Shown one piece after another: positions 45,506 through 54,794 of a DNA stretch of 64,000 nt (position 1 is its first letter; each line of letters opens with the position of its first letter). Where the stretch lies: contig NZ_KI913949.1 in NCBI RefSeq assembly GCF_000332095.2, forward strand, positions 820,466 to 884,465, given 5' to 3'. The notes below the pieces were generated by a model, which had not been told where the DNA came from, searched no databases, and saw nothing but the letters and a program-made list of their open reading frames with translations. Origin of the DNA: Leptolyngbya sp. PCC 6406 (GTDB lineage: Bacteria > Cyanobacteriota > Cyanobacteriia > Phormidesmidales > Phormidesmidaceae). Position numbers and translations under genes: made by a program.

Positions 45506-47959
45506 ATGACCTCTGCCCCCTTTACTATCCTGATCGTTGATGATCAACTCGACAACCTCCGCACACTGTCGGCACTCTTAACCGGACAGGGCTACCGTGT
45601 GCGTAAGGCTCTTAGCGGCCAAACAGCCCTCGATACCGTGGCGGTAGAATCCCCTGATCTAATCTTGCTGGATATTTCCATGGCGGGCATGGATGGCTAT
45701 GAACTCTGCCGCAAGCTTAAGGCCGACCCTTTCCATAGCGGCATTCCCGTTCTTTTTCTGAGTGCCCTCGATGATGTTCAGGGTAAGCTCCAGGCATTCC
45801 AAGCTGGCGGCAGTGATTACATCACCAAGCCCTTTGCCGCCACAGAGGTTCTGGCCCGCATTCGCCATCAAGAACAGATTTTGCGCCAGCAGCGATCGCT
45901 CCAACAGGAAATCACCGAACGGCAAGAGATTGAGGCTACCTTAGCCCGCCAAAACCAAACCCTCACTACTATCCTCCGGGCCATTCCGGATCGCATCCTC
46001 CATTTGTGGCCCGATGGCACAATTCTGGGAGATTCCTGGGCCGACAACAGCCTGCCTGCGGCCCCAACCGCTCTATCCAGTGAACCCAGTGAACCCAGTG
46101 AACCCAGTGAACCGACAGTCTTAGACCCACCCTGGCCCTTTACCGCCCATGACATGGTGGTGTCAGCTGTGGACGAGGCCCTGACTACGGGGGCTGTGGT
46201 CACGATTGACTACATCAATGCCGACCAGGGACAGATCCGGCACCAGGAAGCTCGCCTCACCGCCTTTGGGGACAAGGAAGTGCTGGCGGTCATTCGGGAC
46301 ATAACCCAGCAGCGGAGTCTGGAGTTCAACGCGACCCGTCAGGCGGGTCGGGAGCGACTATTGGCTAGCATCACCGAGACTATTCACCAGTCTCTTCATG
46401 TTCAGGACATCTTAGAGGCTGCTGTGGAAGGGGTGCGACGACTCGTGCAGGTGGATCGGGTAGTGGTGTACCGCTTTAACCAAGACTGGAGCGGCGAAAT
46501 CACTGCTGAATCTATCATTCGGCCTGAACTCTCTATTCTGGGCGAGGTCATCCATGACCCCTGCTTTGAACACAAATGGCACTTGCCCTACCTAAACGGA
46601 CGGATCCAGGGACTAGGCGATGTTGAAGCCAGTCATCTAAAACCCTGTTATCTCAAAATGCTGAGGCGCTTTCAGGTCCGGGCCAAGTTGATTGTCCCAA
46701 TCCTTTTACAGCGTCCTGAAACAGGACGAAAGCTTTGGGGGCTACTGATTGCCCACCACTGCGATGGCCCCCACCCCTGGGGCACTTGGGTTAAAGAGCT
46801 GATGCAGCAGCTTGCAGCCCAGTTGGCGGTGGCTCTCCAGCGGGCTCAACTCTATGAACAGTTATCTCGTCAAGCCTCCCGAGAGGTGCTGCTCAACCAG
46901 ATTCTTGATGCTGTGCGTGAAAGTCTGGATCCAGAATTAATTTTGCAGCACACCGCTCAGGCTATACAAACTGCCTTCAATAGCAGTCGGGCTTTGATTG
47001 TGCTGTGTCAAGAAACGGACGAATACTTCCAGCACAACGTCGTAGCCAGTGCACCAGGGGTGCCGCCCTTAGCGGTAAGGCAGATCCCGCTCCAGGGAAA
47101 TCCTCATGCTTTGGCGATTCTTAGTGGTAATGAGCCTATAGCGGTGGGGTCGGTTCAGGATCACCCCCTGATGGAGTCTATGCGGCCCCTGGCTAAGGTC
47201 TGTGCCATTGAGGCGATGCTGTCGATTGCCATTCGCTCAGAGGGCAAGGCCCAGGGAATCCTATGCGTTCAGCAGTGTGATGGCCCACGCCATTGGAACG
47301 ATGATGATAAGTTGCTGCTGCGGGAGGTAGCGGATCAGTTGGCGGTGGCCCTACGACAGGCGGAGTTATACCAGCAGGTCCGAGACGCCAATCGCACTCT
47401 GGAGCGGTTGGCTAATTTGGATGGCCTTACCCAGGTGGCTAATCGTCGTCGCTTTGATGACTATTTAGCCTATATCTGGGCGCAGCAGCGGCGAGAGCAA
47501 CAGCCTCTAAGTTTGGTGCTCTGTGATGTGGACTATTTCAAGCGCTATAACGATTGCTGGGGACATCTCAAGGGAGATGATTGCCTTAAACAGGTGGCCC
47601 AGATTTTGACCGAGGTGATCAATCGTCCCGCCGATCTGGTGGCCCGCTATGGTGGGGAAGAGTTTGCCTTGATCTTGCCCCATACCCCCAATGAAGGGGC
47701 GTGCTATTTGGCGGAGCAGGTGCAAACTGCGATCGCAACTGCGGCCCTGCCCCATCCCGATTCCCCCATTAGCCCTCACCTCAGCCTCAGTCTAGGGGTT
47801 GCCACCCTAGTACCTGACCTCAAGAGTAGCCCCGTAACCCTGATTACCCATGCTGATGCGGCCCTCTATGTCGCTAAAGATCAGGGGCGCAATCAATTTG
47901 TCACCCTATCTACCCAGTCGAAGGAGGCTCTAGATGCCCAAGCCAAGGACAGGGAATAG
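45506..47959 (+). CDS. REC-PAS-GAF(cyanobacteriochrome-like)-GAF-GGDEF diguanylate cyclase
   Basis: The 817-residue protein has an intact receiver (Asp56 in LILLDISM, Lys in ITKPFAA), a short PAS-like region (150-265), two GAF domains and a GGDEF domain. GAF1 (about 285-445) has the bilin-GAF signature YRFNQDWSGEITAES. Its DPCF motif (Cys353) is 28 residues before Cys381, which sits in KPCYLKMLRRFQVRA, the same spacing as in DXCF cyanobacteriochromes. Tyr382 replaces the usual His. GAF2 (about 450-620) lacks such Cys. The GGDEF domain has GGEEF at 716-720 and an intact I-site RPAD at 707-710. Four SEP repeats lie in the PAS region. Light-controlled c-di-GMP synthesis is the likely role. Confidence 0.88.
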   Translation: MTSAPFTILIVDDQLDNLRTLSALLTGQGYRVRKALSGQTALDTVAVESPDLILLDISMAGMDGYELCRKLKADPFHSGIPVLFLSALDDVQGKLQAFQAGGSDYITKPFAATEVLARIRHQEQILRQQRSLQQEITERQEIEATLARQNQTLTTILRAIPDRILHLWPDGTILGDSWADNSLPAAPTALSSEPSEPSEPSEPTVLDPPWPFTAHDMVVSAVDEALTTGAVVTIDYINADQGQIRHQEARLTAFGDKEVLAVIRDITQQRSLEFNATRQAGRERLLASITETIHQSLHVQDILEAAVEGVRRLVQVDRVVVYRFNQDWSGEITAESIIRPELSILGEVIHDPCFEHKWHLPYLNGRIQGLGDVEASHLKPCYLKMLRRFQVRAKLIVPILLQRPETGRKLWGLLIAHHCDGPHPWGTWVKELMQQLAAQLAVALQRAQLYEQLSRQASREVLLNQILDAVRESLDPELILQHTAQAIQTAFNSSRALIVLCQETDEYFQHNVVASAPGVPPLAVRQIPLQGNPHALAILSGNEPIAVGSVQDHPLMESMRPLAKVCAIEAMLSIAIRSEGKAQGILCVQQCDGPRHWNDDDKLLLREVADQLAVALRQAELYQQVRDANRTLERLANLDGLTQVANRRRFDDYLAYIWAQQRREQQPLSLVLCDVDYFKRYNDCWGHLKGDDCLKQVAQILTEVINRPADLVARYGGEEFALILPHTPNEGACYLAEQVQTAIATAALPHPDSPISPHLSLSLGVATLVPDLKSSPVTLITHADAALYVAKDQGRNQFVTLSTQSKEALDAQAKDRE

Positions 47960-47996
47960 GGAAACAGGCTGGCGGAATGGGATACTGGATAGTCCT

Positions 47997-49061
47997 ATGA
48001 CAACGCTTTCCCCCCTACTCCAGACCCGTCTTGTGGAACCACTCCAAGTTGGAACGGTCACCCTCCACAGTCGGGTGTTCCAGTCTCCGCTCTCCGGCGT
48101 AACAGACCTTGTCTTTCGGCGACTGGTGCGCCGCTATGCCCCCACCGCCATGTTGTACACCGAGATGGTCCACGCGGCGGGGGTGTGCCATGTAGATACC
48201 CTGCCCCAGATCATGGCAGTAGATCCAGGGGAACATCCCATCAGTATTCAACTCTTTGACTGCCGCCCTGACTTTCTGGCGGTGGCGGCGCAGCGGGCGG
48301 TGGCAGAAGGGGCCGACACCATTGACCTCAATATGGGCTGTCCCGTCAACAAAATCACCCGCAAGGGGGGCGGCTCTTCGCTGCTGAAGGATCCCGCCAC
48401 CGCTGAGGCGATCGTGGCGGCGGTAGTCGCCGCAGTAGCGGTACCCGTCTCCGTCAAAACCCGTATCGGCTGGGACGACGACCACATCAACGCGGTGGAG
48501 TTTGCCCGCCGCATGGAGGCCGCTGGAGCCCAAATGCTGACTCTCCACGCCCGTACCCGCGCTCAGGGCTACACCGGACCTGCCCGCTGGGACTGGATTG
48601 CCCGCGTCAAGGCAGCCCTCTCCATTCCCGTCATCGCCAATGGAGATATTACTTCCATTGACACAGCGGTGGCCTGCCTAGAGCAAACTGGAGCCGATGG
48701 CGTCATGTGCTCCAGGGGAACTCTGGGCAATCCCTTTCTGGTGGGAGAAATCGATCATTTTCTCAAAACCGGACAGCGCACTCCCCAGGCCACGCTGATC
48801 GATCGGCTCCTATGCGCCCAGGACCATCTACGAGGAATCGCCGAGTACAAGGGCTATCGTGGCATCTGCCAAGCCCGTAAACACATGACCTGGTACGCCA
48901 CTGGATTCTCTGGTGCCGCCGCCCTGCGGGATCAACTGTGCCGCATTGAATCCGTCGCAGAGGGGGAGGCACTGCTGCAAAGTGCGATCGCACATTTAGA
49001 GTCCCTCGGCGAAACCGTTGCCCGGTGGGCGGGTGACCCTAATATTAGGGTGATGGGGTAA
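47997..49061 (+). CDS. dus: tRNA-dihydrouridine synthase
   Basis: The flavoenzyme reduces specific tRNA uridines to dihydrouridine. The 354-residue TIM barrel shows SPLSGVTDLVFRRL at the start, the FMN region ISIQLFDCRPD, the catalytic Cys in DLNMGCPVNKITRKGGGSSL, SVKTRIGWDD, LHARTRAQGYTG and VIANGDI. The pattern is closest to DusB. The start at 47997 (MTTLSPLLQ) avoids overlap with the upstream GGDEF gene. The last codons contain a 16-bp palindrome, ACCCTAATATTAGGGT (49036-49051), and the stop codon lies in a family A repeat. Confidence 0.93.
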   Translation: MTTLSPLLQTRLVEPLQVGTVTLHSRVFQSPLSGVTDLVFRRLVRRYAPTAMLYTEMVHAAGVCHVDTLPQIMAVDPGEHPISIQLFDCRPDFLAVAAQRAVAEGADTIDLNMGCPVNKITRKGGGSSLLKDPATAEAIVAAVVAAVAVPVSVKTRIGWDDDHINAVEFARRMEAAGAQMLTLHARTRAQGYTGPARWDWIARVKAALSIPVIANGDITSIDTAVACLEQTGADGVMCSRGTLGNPFLVGEIDHFLKTGQRTPQATLIDRLLCAQDHLRGIAEYKGYRGICQARKHMTWYATGFSGAAALRDQLCRIESVAEGEALLQSAIAHLESLGETVARWAGDPNIRVMG

Positions 49062-49088
49062 GGGCGCGGTTTCCGTGTCCAATGCAGG
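49058..49088 (-). repeat. Family A palindromic repeat, reverse copy at the dus stop
   Basis: The reverse complement reads CCTGCATTGGACACGGAAAC and so on, one of the dispersed family A units. The dus stop codon (49059-49061) lies inside the repeat, so the repeat supplies the end of the gene. Confidence 0.75.
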
Positions 49089-49231
49089 ATCCACGGTCAA
49101 TTTAGGAGGAGACCAGGAGGGGATGAGGGCGCTGATGCCACGGAATTATTTTTATCAAGCAATGCAAAATAACAGGGCGGAGTAGGCAAAAATTTTCTAT
49201 AACTTAGAGATAGAGAAGGTTTGAGCACTGC

Positions 49232-49753
49232 ATGTCGCCAACGCCAGTCATGACTGAAATGCCGTCCGACGCGCTGTTTGAGGATAGGTGTGATCTCTAC
49301 GGGGCAGAAGATGCCCAGGCGATTTTGCAACTAGCCATCGCCCGAGAAACGGAGAGTGGCGAGATGAGTCGGGGACAACTGCTGGAAATCGCGGCAGAAC
49401 TGGGTATTTCCTCGGACACCTTGGCTGCTGCGGAACAAGAATGGCAGGTGCGCCAAGTGGAGCAGGCAGAGCGACAGGTCTTTGACCAATTTCGACAGCA
49501 GCGGTTTCAACACCACCTGATTCGCTACACCGTGGTCAATGGCTTTGCCATGGCACTGAACTATATGGCGGCTGATCGGCTATCTTGGTCCCTGTATTTA
49601 GCACTGATCTGGGGACTTGCGATCGCGCTTCACGGTTGGCATACCTTTCGCCCAACGGACTATCGTTACGCCGAAGAATTTGAAAAATGGCGACGCCAGC
49701 AACAGCTCAAGCGATCCTTTCGACGGGCCATTGATTGGCTCCTGGGTACCTGA
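49232..49753 (+). CDS. 2TM-domain membrane protein
   Basis: The 173-residue protein has a soluble N-terminal part with a SHOCT-like helix-turn (AEDAQAILQLAIARETESGE and LLEIAAELGISSDTL). A coiled stretch rich in Gln and Arg follows. Two hydrophobic segments at about residues 97-113 and 118-133 form the 2TM pattern (HLIRYTVVNGFAMALNYMAA; SLYLALIWGLAIALHGWH). The C-terminus is basic. It matches 2TM-domain proteins, whose function is unknown. The following HTH gene starts 48 bp downstream and could be co-transcribed. Confidence 0.78.
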   Translation: MSPTPVMTEMPSDALFEDRCDLYGAEDAQAILQLAIARETESGEMSRGQLLEIAAELGISSDTLAAAEQEWQVRQVEQAERQVFDQFRQQRFQHHLIRYTVVNGFAMALNYMAADRLSWSLYLALIWGLAIALHGWHTFRPTDYRYAEEFEKWRRQQQLKRSFRRAIDWLLGT

Positions 49754-49801
49754 GGGTTTACCGTTAAGGGACTTTCCCAATTCCCCTTTTCCCTGCACCC
49801 T

Positions 49802-50038
49802 ATGGGCAGAGCTGGCCGTGCGCTCAAAGAAACCCTAGATACCTATGCCCTCAGCCAGAACAAACTGGCGGTCACAATGGGCATGGAGCGAACTGTAGTC
49901 TACCGCTGGGTCCATGAATTAGTGGATCCCACCGGAGAAACTATCGTGGAAATCGTGCGGGGGCTCAACCAATTGGACCCCAGCGCCGCTAAAGCCTTTA
50001 TTGCCCTCTATCTAATCCCTATCTTGAATGAGCTGTAG
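49802..50038 (+). CDS. Small XRE-type helix-turn-helix protein
   Basis: The 78-residue protein is essentially one Cro/C1-type helix-turn-helix: LSQNKLAVTMGMERTVVYRW with the recognition helix at ERTVVYRWVHEL, followed by VDPTGETIVEIVRGLNQLDP and a C-terminal helical tail (AKAFIALYLIPIL). It should bind DNA, probably as a dimer. Similar one-domain proteins occur widely in cyanobacteria. Its target and link to the upstream 2TM gene are unknown. Confidence 0.85.
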   Translation: MGRAGRALKETLDTYALSQNKLAVTMGMERTVVYRWVHELVDPTGETIVEIVRGLNQLDPSAAKAFIALYLIPILNEL

Positions 50039-50611
50039 TCTAGGGGCTACGGAAGAAACAGAGGGAAGCCTGTCATTAGGCAGGCTCATCGCCAACGGGC
50101 AGGCTAACTTCCTGGGAGTGGCTTCACCAACGCCTTTCTTGAATGCCGTTAGGCTATCCACGCCACCACGGGTTACCTGGTAACAAGGGCAACCATCCTA
50201 TTCCCTCCGGGCAGGCTCCGCCCTAGCGTGAGCCATGCCCGAAGGGCTATACGACCCGCTTAGGACAGGCAAGGGATTGCCCCTACGGATCCAGATTAAT
50301 ATCGGTCACCCGTCACTGGGTAGGGCGGTTTTTGAGCCTCCCATTTGGGATTTCCCAGTAGACACGAGCTAAACCCGCCCCTACGGGATTTACCCCAACA
50401 CCTCACACCCTCACCACGGGTCACCCGACAACAAGGGCAACCACCCTTCGGCTTCGTTGCTCCTCCGGAGCCGCTACGCGAACAGGACAGGCAAGGGATT
50501 GCCCCTACGGAATATTTAATTCAAAACTCCCCCAACACCCCAACACTCCACCCCCTACGGATAGGGAGTTATTTTCCTGCGAGTCCCTTAGCGGGTTTTA
50601 GGGCAGGGATT
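50039..50611. repeat. Cluster of palindromic repeats between HTH gene and DUF3536
   Basis: The 573 bp hold a family D copy (50096-50163), two family C copies (50183-50288 and 50431-50510) and a family B copy (50323-50396). Both family C copies are longer than that at 38143 because extra GC-rich palindromic DNA sits in the loop, such as GCTCCTCCGGAGCCGCTACG at about 50459-50478. No gene is credible. Confidence 0.85.
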
Positions 50612-53278
50612 TTAACCTGTCGATACTGAGGCTAGAGCCGGGTGCAATAGCCCATTTAGGCCGGTCTCTAAACATCGCAGATTTGCCTGCAATAACGCCG
50701 GGATATCGATAGCCAACTGTTCTCCCAACTTAGCTAGGGGCTTCATGGCTTGGACAGCCTGAGCAGGCTCCAGTGTATCCAACAGCGCTAGCCATGGGTG
50801 AATCTGTCGCCAGTAGAGCTCCTGAACCTGAGCTAGAGATAGGTTCAGCCCTAGGTCAGTACTGAGGCCAATCAGACGACCAATCCACTCACTATCAGCA
50901 GCAAGGGTATCCAGATTGGGGTGGGTGAGAACCTGCCACAGGGCGCGGCGAATCAAGGGTTCCAGAATACCAGGAGCATCGGGAAGGGACAGGGGACAGT
51001 TGAGCTGACGAGCCTCCTGGGCGATGGCCTCCAGTTCAGCGAGATGATTCAGCCCCTTGTGCAGGGGCGGCACATCGAGATCACTGGTGTCTCGTTCTAA
51101 AGCCCGAAGCCGCTCTAGAGCGCGGTGACCGATGGCAACCTGAGCCGCCATCTGGAGCTCCATTGGTACCGCAATGCCATCACGATGAAAGGCCCGCAGC
51201 AGACCATAGTTGTCGCGGTAGACCTGGGTATAGAGCTGGTCTAGGCGTTGGAGGGTATCCTGGCTCAAAACCTGCATAATCCGGTGGCGTTCCTCCGCCA
51301 GCAAGGTTTGCAGACTATAAGCTCGCTCCCCAAACTCGCGGCTAATAGCCAACATGGTTTGGGCCGCACTGGCCTGGGTCATAGCAGCAAACACCGCCTC
51401 CTTAGCCCGCTGGTAGGCCAGTCGGCGGCGGAAAGTTTGAATGCAACAGTGGAAATCCCAGCCCCCGAGGTGGAGTACCGCGAAGCTGAGTTCTGTGTTT
51501 TCCCCCGTCACCGTGGAAGTAATCTGCACCTGGCCAACCACCAAACTCAGGGAGCCCATGCGCTGGATCTGGTAGTCCTGCTGGTGGACGGTGTAGCAAT
51601 AGAGGGACTGCTCCCGATGGAAGGTGGTAAACAGAGACCCCATGGCATAGTGGGCCGCCACCTGCTCCAGACTGACCTGGGAGGGGATTACCAACTGGCG
51701 ATAAATCCCGGCCCCGGTGCCAAATTCAGGAACGTTGCTGGGGGCTTGTTCCAGTTTCTGAATGAAGGTGGACTCTAGTTCAACCCCGGCAACTTCTCCC
51801 GCCAGTTCCATCGCCCGAGCGGCATAGCGCAAAATTTGAGTTCCCTCGGGGCGAGAGATCTCTTCAAAAAACCAGCCGCAGCTCGTGTACATGAGCAGGG
51901 CATGGTACTGCATTTCCAGCAGCCGTAGGGCATCAACGCGATCGCTTCGGGTCAGCTTGCGGCTCTGGTGGACGGAAAAGAAGCGTTTTACACTAGCTTC
52001 GCTGCGATCGCTAATCACCTGCACATAGGCATCCCGTGCGGCCCAGGGATCAGCAAAAAACTGAGGGCCAAGGGTTTCAAAAACCTCTATTACCTGATCT
52101 CGCAGCCAGTCTAGGGCATTCCGTAGAGGTCGCCGCCAGCGCTGGTGCCAGATCCCACCCCCACCGCAGCCGCAGTCATCCTGCCAGCGATCGACCCCAT
52201 GGGAGCAACTCCAGGCAGTGACGGGTTTGAGGACTACCTCCCAGTCGGGGGGATGGCAGTGGAGGTAATGGGAGAAATTGGTTACGGTCCAGCCCTGCCG
52301 AGGAAAGGACTGGGTCACCGCATAGGCCAGGGTTTTTTCTGCCCCTCCCCGATGGTGGCCAAAGGTTTCGCCATCGGTGGCCACGGCAATAAGCTGACTG
52401 GGGCGATGATCTCCCCGCACCGCCTGACCTAGGCGTCCGGTAAAGTGCTCCGATGCGCTCAGCACATCGTTGAAGCCCATGTCTCGGGAAATGGGGCCAT
52501 CGTAGAAAAACAGATCCACGTAGCGTTGGGATCCGTCTGGGTGGCGACTGGGTAAGAAACAGCGGTAGGGCCGGGTGGGATCAATCTGGCCCCCACCGAC
52601 TTCATGCCAGGGGTTTTCGCCCTGATCTCCAGGAGCAATGGGCCGACAGCGCTGGGCTTGGGAGGGAGCTAAGATGGTGAATTTAAACCCTTCATCTGCC
52701 AGGGCTTCGAGGGTGGGGTAGTCAATGGCGGTTTCCGCCAGCCAGATGCCCTCTGGCTCTCGGCCAAATCGCGAGACAAAGTCTGCCTTGCCCCAGCGGA
52801 GCTGGGTGCGCTTGTCTCGCTCGTTGGCGAGGGGCAGGATGATGTGGTTGTAGGCTTGGGCAATGGCATTGCCATGGCCATCTAAGCGATCGCAACTTTG
52901 GCGATCTGCTTCGAGGATGCGCTGGTAGGTTTCGGGATCGTGACGTTCTAGCCAACGAAAGAGGGTCGCGCCAATGTTGAAGCTGATGTAGGCGTAGTTA
53001 TTGACAATGTCGATCACTTCGCCCCGATGGTTGAGAACGCGGGCAAAGGCATTGGGGCGATAACATTCGCCATGGATGCGCTCATTCCAATCGTGGAAGG
53101 GGTTGGCGCTGGGCTGCCGCTCGATAGTGCCCAGATAGGGATTTTCGCGCGGGGGCTGATAAAAGTGGCCGTGGATGCACACTGACACCCCCGTACTACA
53201 AGCGGAAGGGCGACTGGGGTGAGTGGAAATCGCCCTCAGGGACTCAACGGTCTGGGACCGCAGGGAGGATGGGTGCAT
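50612..53278 (-). CDS. GH57-like glycoside hydrolase with DUF3536
   Basis: The long protein (888 residues from this start) has a GH57 catalytic domain beginning VCIHGHFYQPPRENPYLG. The candidate nucleophile is Glu in GIWLAETAID, and the second carboxylate is in VATDGETFGHH. The DUF3536 region follows (LLMYTSCGWFFEEISRPEGT, then helical repeats to the C-terminus). Members are thought to act on alpha-glucans, but activity is not established. In-frame starts at 53278 and 53311 are both possible; no ribosome binding site decides. It is transcribed away from azlC. Confidence 0.88.
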   Translation of the reverse strand: MHPSSLRSQTVESLRAISTHPSRPSACSTGVSVCIHGHFYQPPRENPYLGTIERQPSANPFHDWNERIHGECYRPNAFARVLNHRGEVIDIVNNYAYISFNIGATLFRWLERHDPETYQRILEADRQSCDRLDGHGNAIAQAYNHIILPLANERDKRTQLRWGKADFVSRFGREPEGIWLAETAIDYPTLEALADEGFKFTILAPSQAQRCRPIAPGDQGENPWHEVGGGQIDPTRPYRCFLPSRHPDGSQRYVDLFFYDGPISRDMGFNDVLSASEHFTGRLGQAVRGDHRPSQLIAVATDGETFGHHRGGAEKTLAYAVTQSFPRQGWTVTNFSHYLHCHPPDWEVVLKPVTAWSCSHGVDRWQDDCGCGGGGIWHQRWRRPLRNALDWLRDQVIEVFETLGPQFFADPWAARDAYVQVISDRSEASVKRFFSVHQSRKLTRSDRVDALRLLEMQYHALLMYTSCGWFFEEISRPEGTQILRYAARAMELAGEVAGVELESTFIQKLEQAPSNVPEFGTGAGIYRQLVIPSQVSLEQVAAHYAMGSLFTTFHREQSLYCYTVHQQDYQIQRMGSLSLVVGQVQITSTVTGENTELSFAVLHLGGWDFHCCIQTFRRRLAYQRAKEAVFAAMTQASAAQTMLAISREFGERAYSLQTLLAEERHRIMQVLSQDTLQRLDQLYTQVYRDNYGLLRAFHRDGIAVPMELQMAAQVAIGHRALERLRALERDTSDLDVPPLHKGLNHLAELEAIAQEARQLNCPLSLPDAPGILEPLIRRALWQVLTHPNLDTLAADSEWIGRLIGLSTDLGLNLSLAQVQELYWRQIHPWLALLDTLEPAQAVQAMKPLAKLGEQLAIDIPALLQANLRCLETGLNGLLHPALASVSTG

Positions 53279-53581
53279 AAAAAATGACGAAGAATGTCGG
53301 CGAGGGATCACCAGTCAGAACCGGAATCTAACGTCTGGACTGGGTCGGGGCAGGGATTATCGTTGGCAATCAGGACAATTTGCCTAAAGATCACCATAAC
53401 CTGGCTTAGGCATCCTAGCGTGATCCCCATTTTTAGGTTCATAAATGTAGAAGAAGGCGGGGGAAATGTATGAAAACTTGGCGAAAGATTCAGATCTGCC
53501 CAAGTCAGATCTATCCAAAATATCAAGATATATAGAAGACGCCCAAAATTCCAGAATTCAATCCCTAGGGACAGGCGGGAT
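53279..53581. other. Divergent promoter region
   Basis: The 303 bp between the leftward GH57/DUF3536 gene and the rightward azlC are AT-richer than the flanks (around 53500-53560). They should hold both promoters. No repeat or gene was seen. Confidence 0.45.
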
Positions 53582-54313
53582 ATGACAGTAGTAGCGGAGT
53601 CGGGGCGATCGCCCTGGCAAGAGTTTTACCTGGGAGCGCGGGATACCCTGCCCCTGATTGTGGGGGCCATCCCCTTTGGCCTCATCTTTGGCACCCTGGC
53701 CCAAAGTAGTGGGTTTTCCTTTGGCGGTGCGATCGCACTTTCTGCCATGGTCTTTGCGGGATCATCGCAATTCATTGCCCTAGGGCTGCTGAGTGCCGGA
53801 ACACCGATTCTGGTGATTGTACTCACCACCTTTGTGGTGAACTTGCGTCATCTGCTCTATGCAGTGGGGCTAGTACCCTATGTAAAGCAATTGCCCCAGG
53901 GGTGGAAGGCAGCGTTAGGGTTTTGGCTTACCGATGAAACCTTTATGGTGGTCATCCGCCGGTATCGTCAGATCGATGAGACCCCCTACAAACATTGGTA
54001 CCACTTGGGTTCGGCTCTGTCTATGTATGGAAACTGGCAACTCTGCACCCTATTGGGGCTAACGGTAGGGCAACACATTCCCAACGCAGCGGCCTGGGGG
54101 CTAGACTTTGCCATGGTGGTAACTTTCATTGGTATGGTGCTGCCCTACCTGATCAACCGCCCCATGGTCTTGACCTGCGTAGTGGCAGGGGGAACGGCAC
54201 TCCTGGCGCAAGGGTTGCCCCACCAATTGGGGCTGATGGTAGCCGCGATCGCGGGGATTGGTGCAGGCATGGCGGCAGAGAGCCGCTGGCCCCATCCAGG
54301 ACCGCAGTCATGA
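53582..54313 (+). CDS. azlC: AzlC-family branched-chain amino acid exporter, large subunit
   Basis: The 243-residue membrane protein has about six hydrophobic segments and the AzlC pattern: [42 protein letters not shown] and [13 protein letters not shown]. Together with AzlD it exports branched-chain amino acids or analogues across the inner membrane. The stop overlaps the azlD start by 4 bp (ATGA), typical of the pair. The gene start at 53582 lies just after GGCGGGAT. Substrate specificity is inferred from the family only. Confidence 0.92.
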   Translation: MTVVAESGRSPWQEFYLGARDTLPLIVGAIPFGLIFGTLAQSSGFSFGGAIALSAMVFAGSSQFIALGLLSAGTPILVIVLTTFVVNLRHLLYAVGLVPYVKQLPQGWKAALGFWLTDETFMVVIRRYRQIDETPYKHWYHLGSALSMYGNWQLCTLLGLTVGQHIPNAAAWGLDFAMVVTFIGMVLPYLINRPMVLTCVVAGGTALLAQGLPHQLGLMVAAIAGIGAGMAAESRWPHPGPQS

Positions 54314-54639
54314 TTTCTCCTCTGGCAGAAACGGGACTGATCGCCGCTATGGCCCTGATTACCTTTTTGATCCGTTATCCGCTCCTCGCCGTCAGCGGTC
54401 GTCTTACCCTGCCACCCCGGTTGCTCCAGGCGCTCCAGTACGTGCCTCCGGCGGTGCTAACGGCGATCGCAGTTCCCGCTGTCGTAGTGGTGGATGGGGA
54501 TCTATGGATCAGCCCCCTCAATCCTCGGTTGTTAGGGGCATTAGCTGCGATCGCAATGGGCCTCTGGCGTCAAAATCTATTGTTCACCATCGCCATCGGC
54601 ATGGGGGTTTTCTGGCTGGGGCAAAGTTTACTCCCCTAG
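54310..54639 (+). CDS. azlD: AzlD-family small subunit of branched-chain amino acid exporter
   Basis: The 109-residue protein has three to four hydrophobic segments, with the family's [22 protein letters not shown] and [19 protein letters not shown]. It is translated from the ATG that overlaps the azlC stop. A hairpin at 54670-54705 follows the stop codon. Confidence 0.9.
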   Translation: MISPLAETGLIAAMALITFLIRYPLLAVSGRLTLPPRLLQALQYVPPAVLTAIAVPAVVVVDGDLWISPLNPRLLGALAAIAMGLWRQNLLFTIAIGMGVFWLGQSLLP

Positions 54640-54669
54640 CGGCAAAGCTAAGGGAAAATGTCAAGAGAC

Positions 54670-54705
54670 AAACCGATGGGTAATGAGTTAATACACCATC
54701 GGTTT
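54670..54705 (+). terminator. Hairpin downstream of azlD
   Basis: AAACCGATG and CATCGGTTT form a perfect 9-bp stem with an 18-base loop. A T-run is missing, so termination is plausible but not certain. Confidence 0.45.
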
Positions 54706-54794
54706 ATCCGACCACATCTTGCGGTAAAACTCCAGCAGACCGACTCATTTTCAGAGATCAAATCTACAGAGAGATCAAAAGATCACACACGGCT

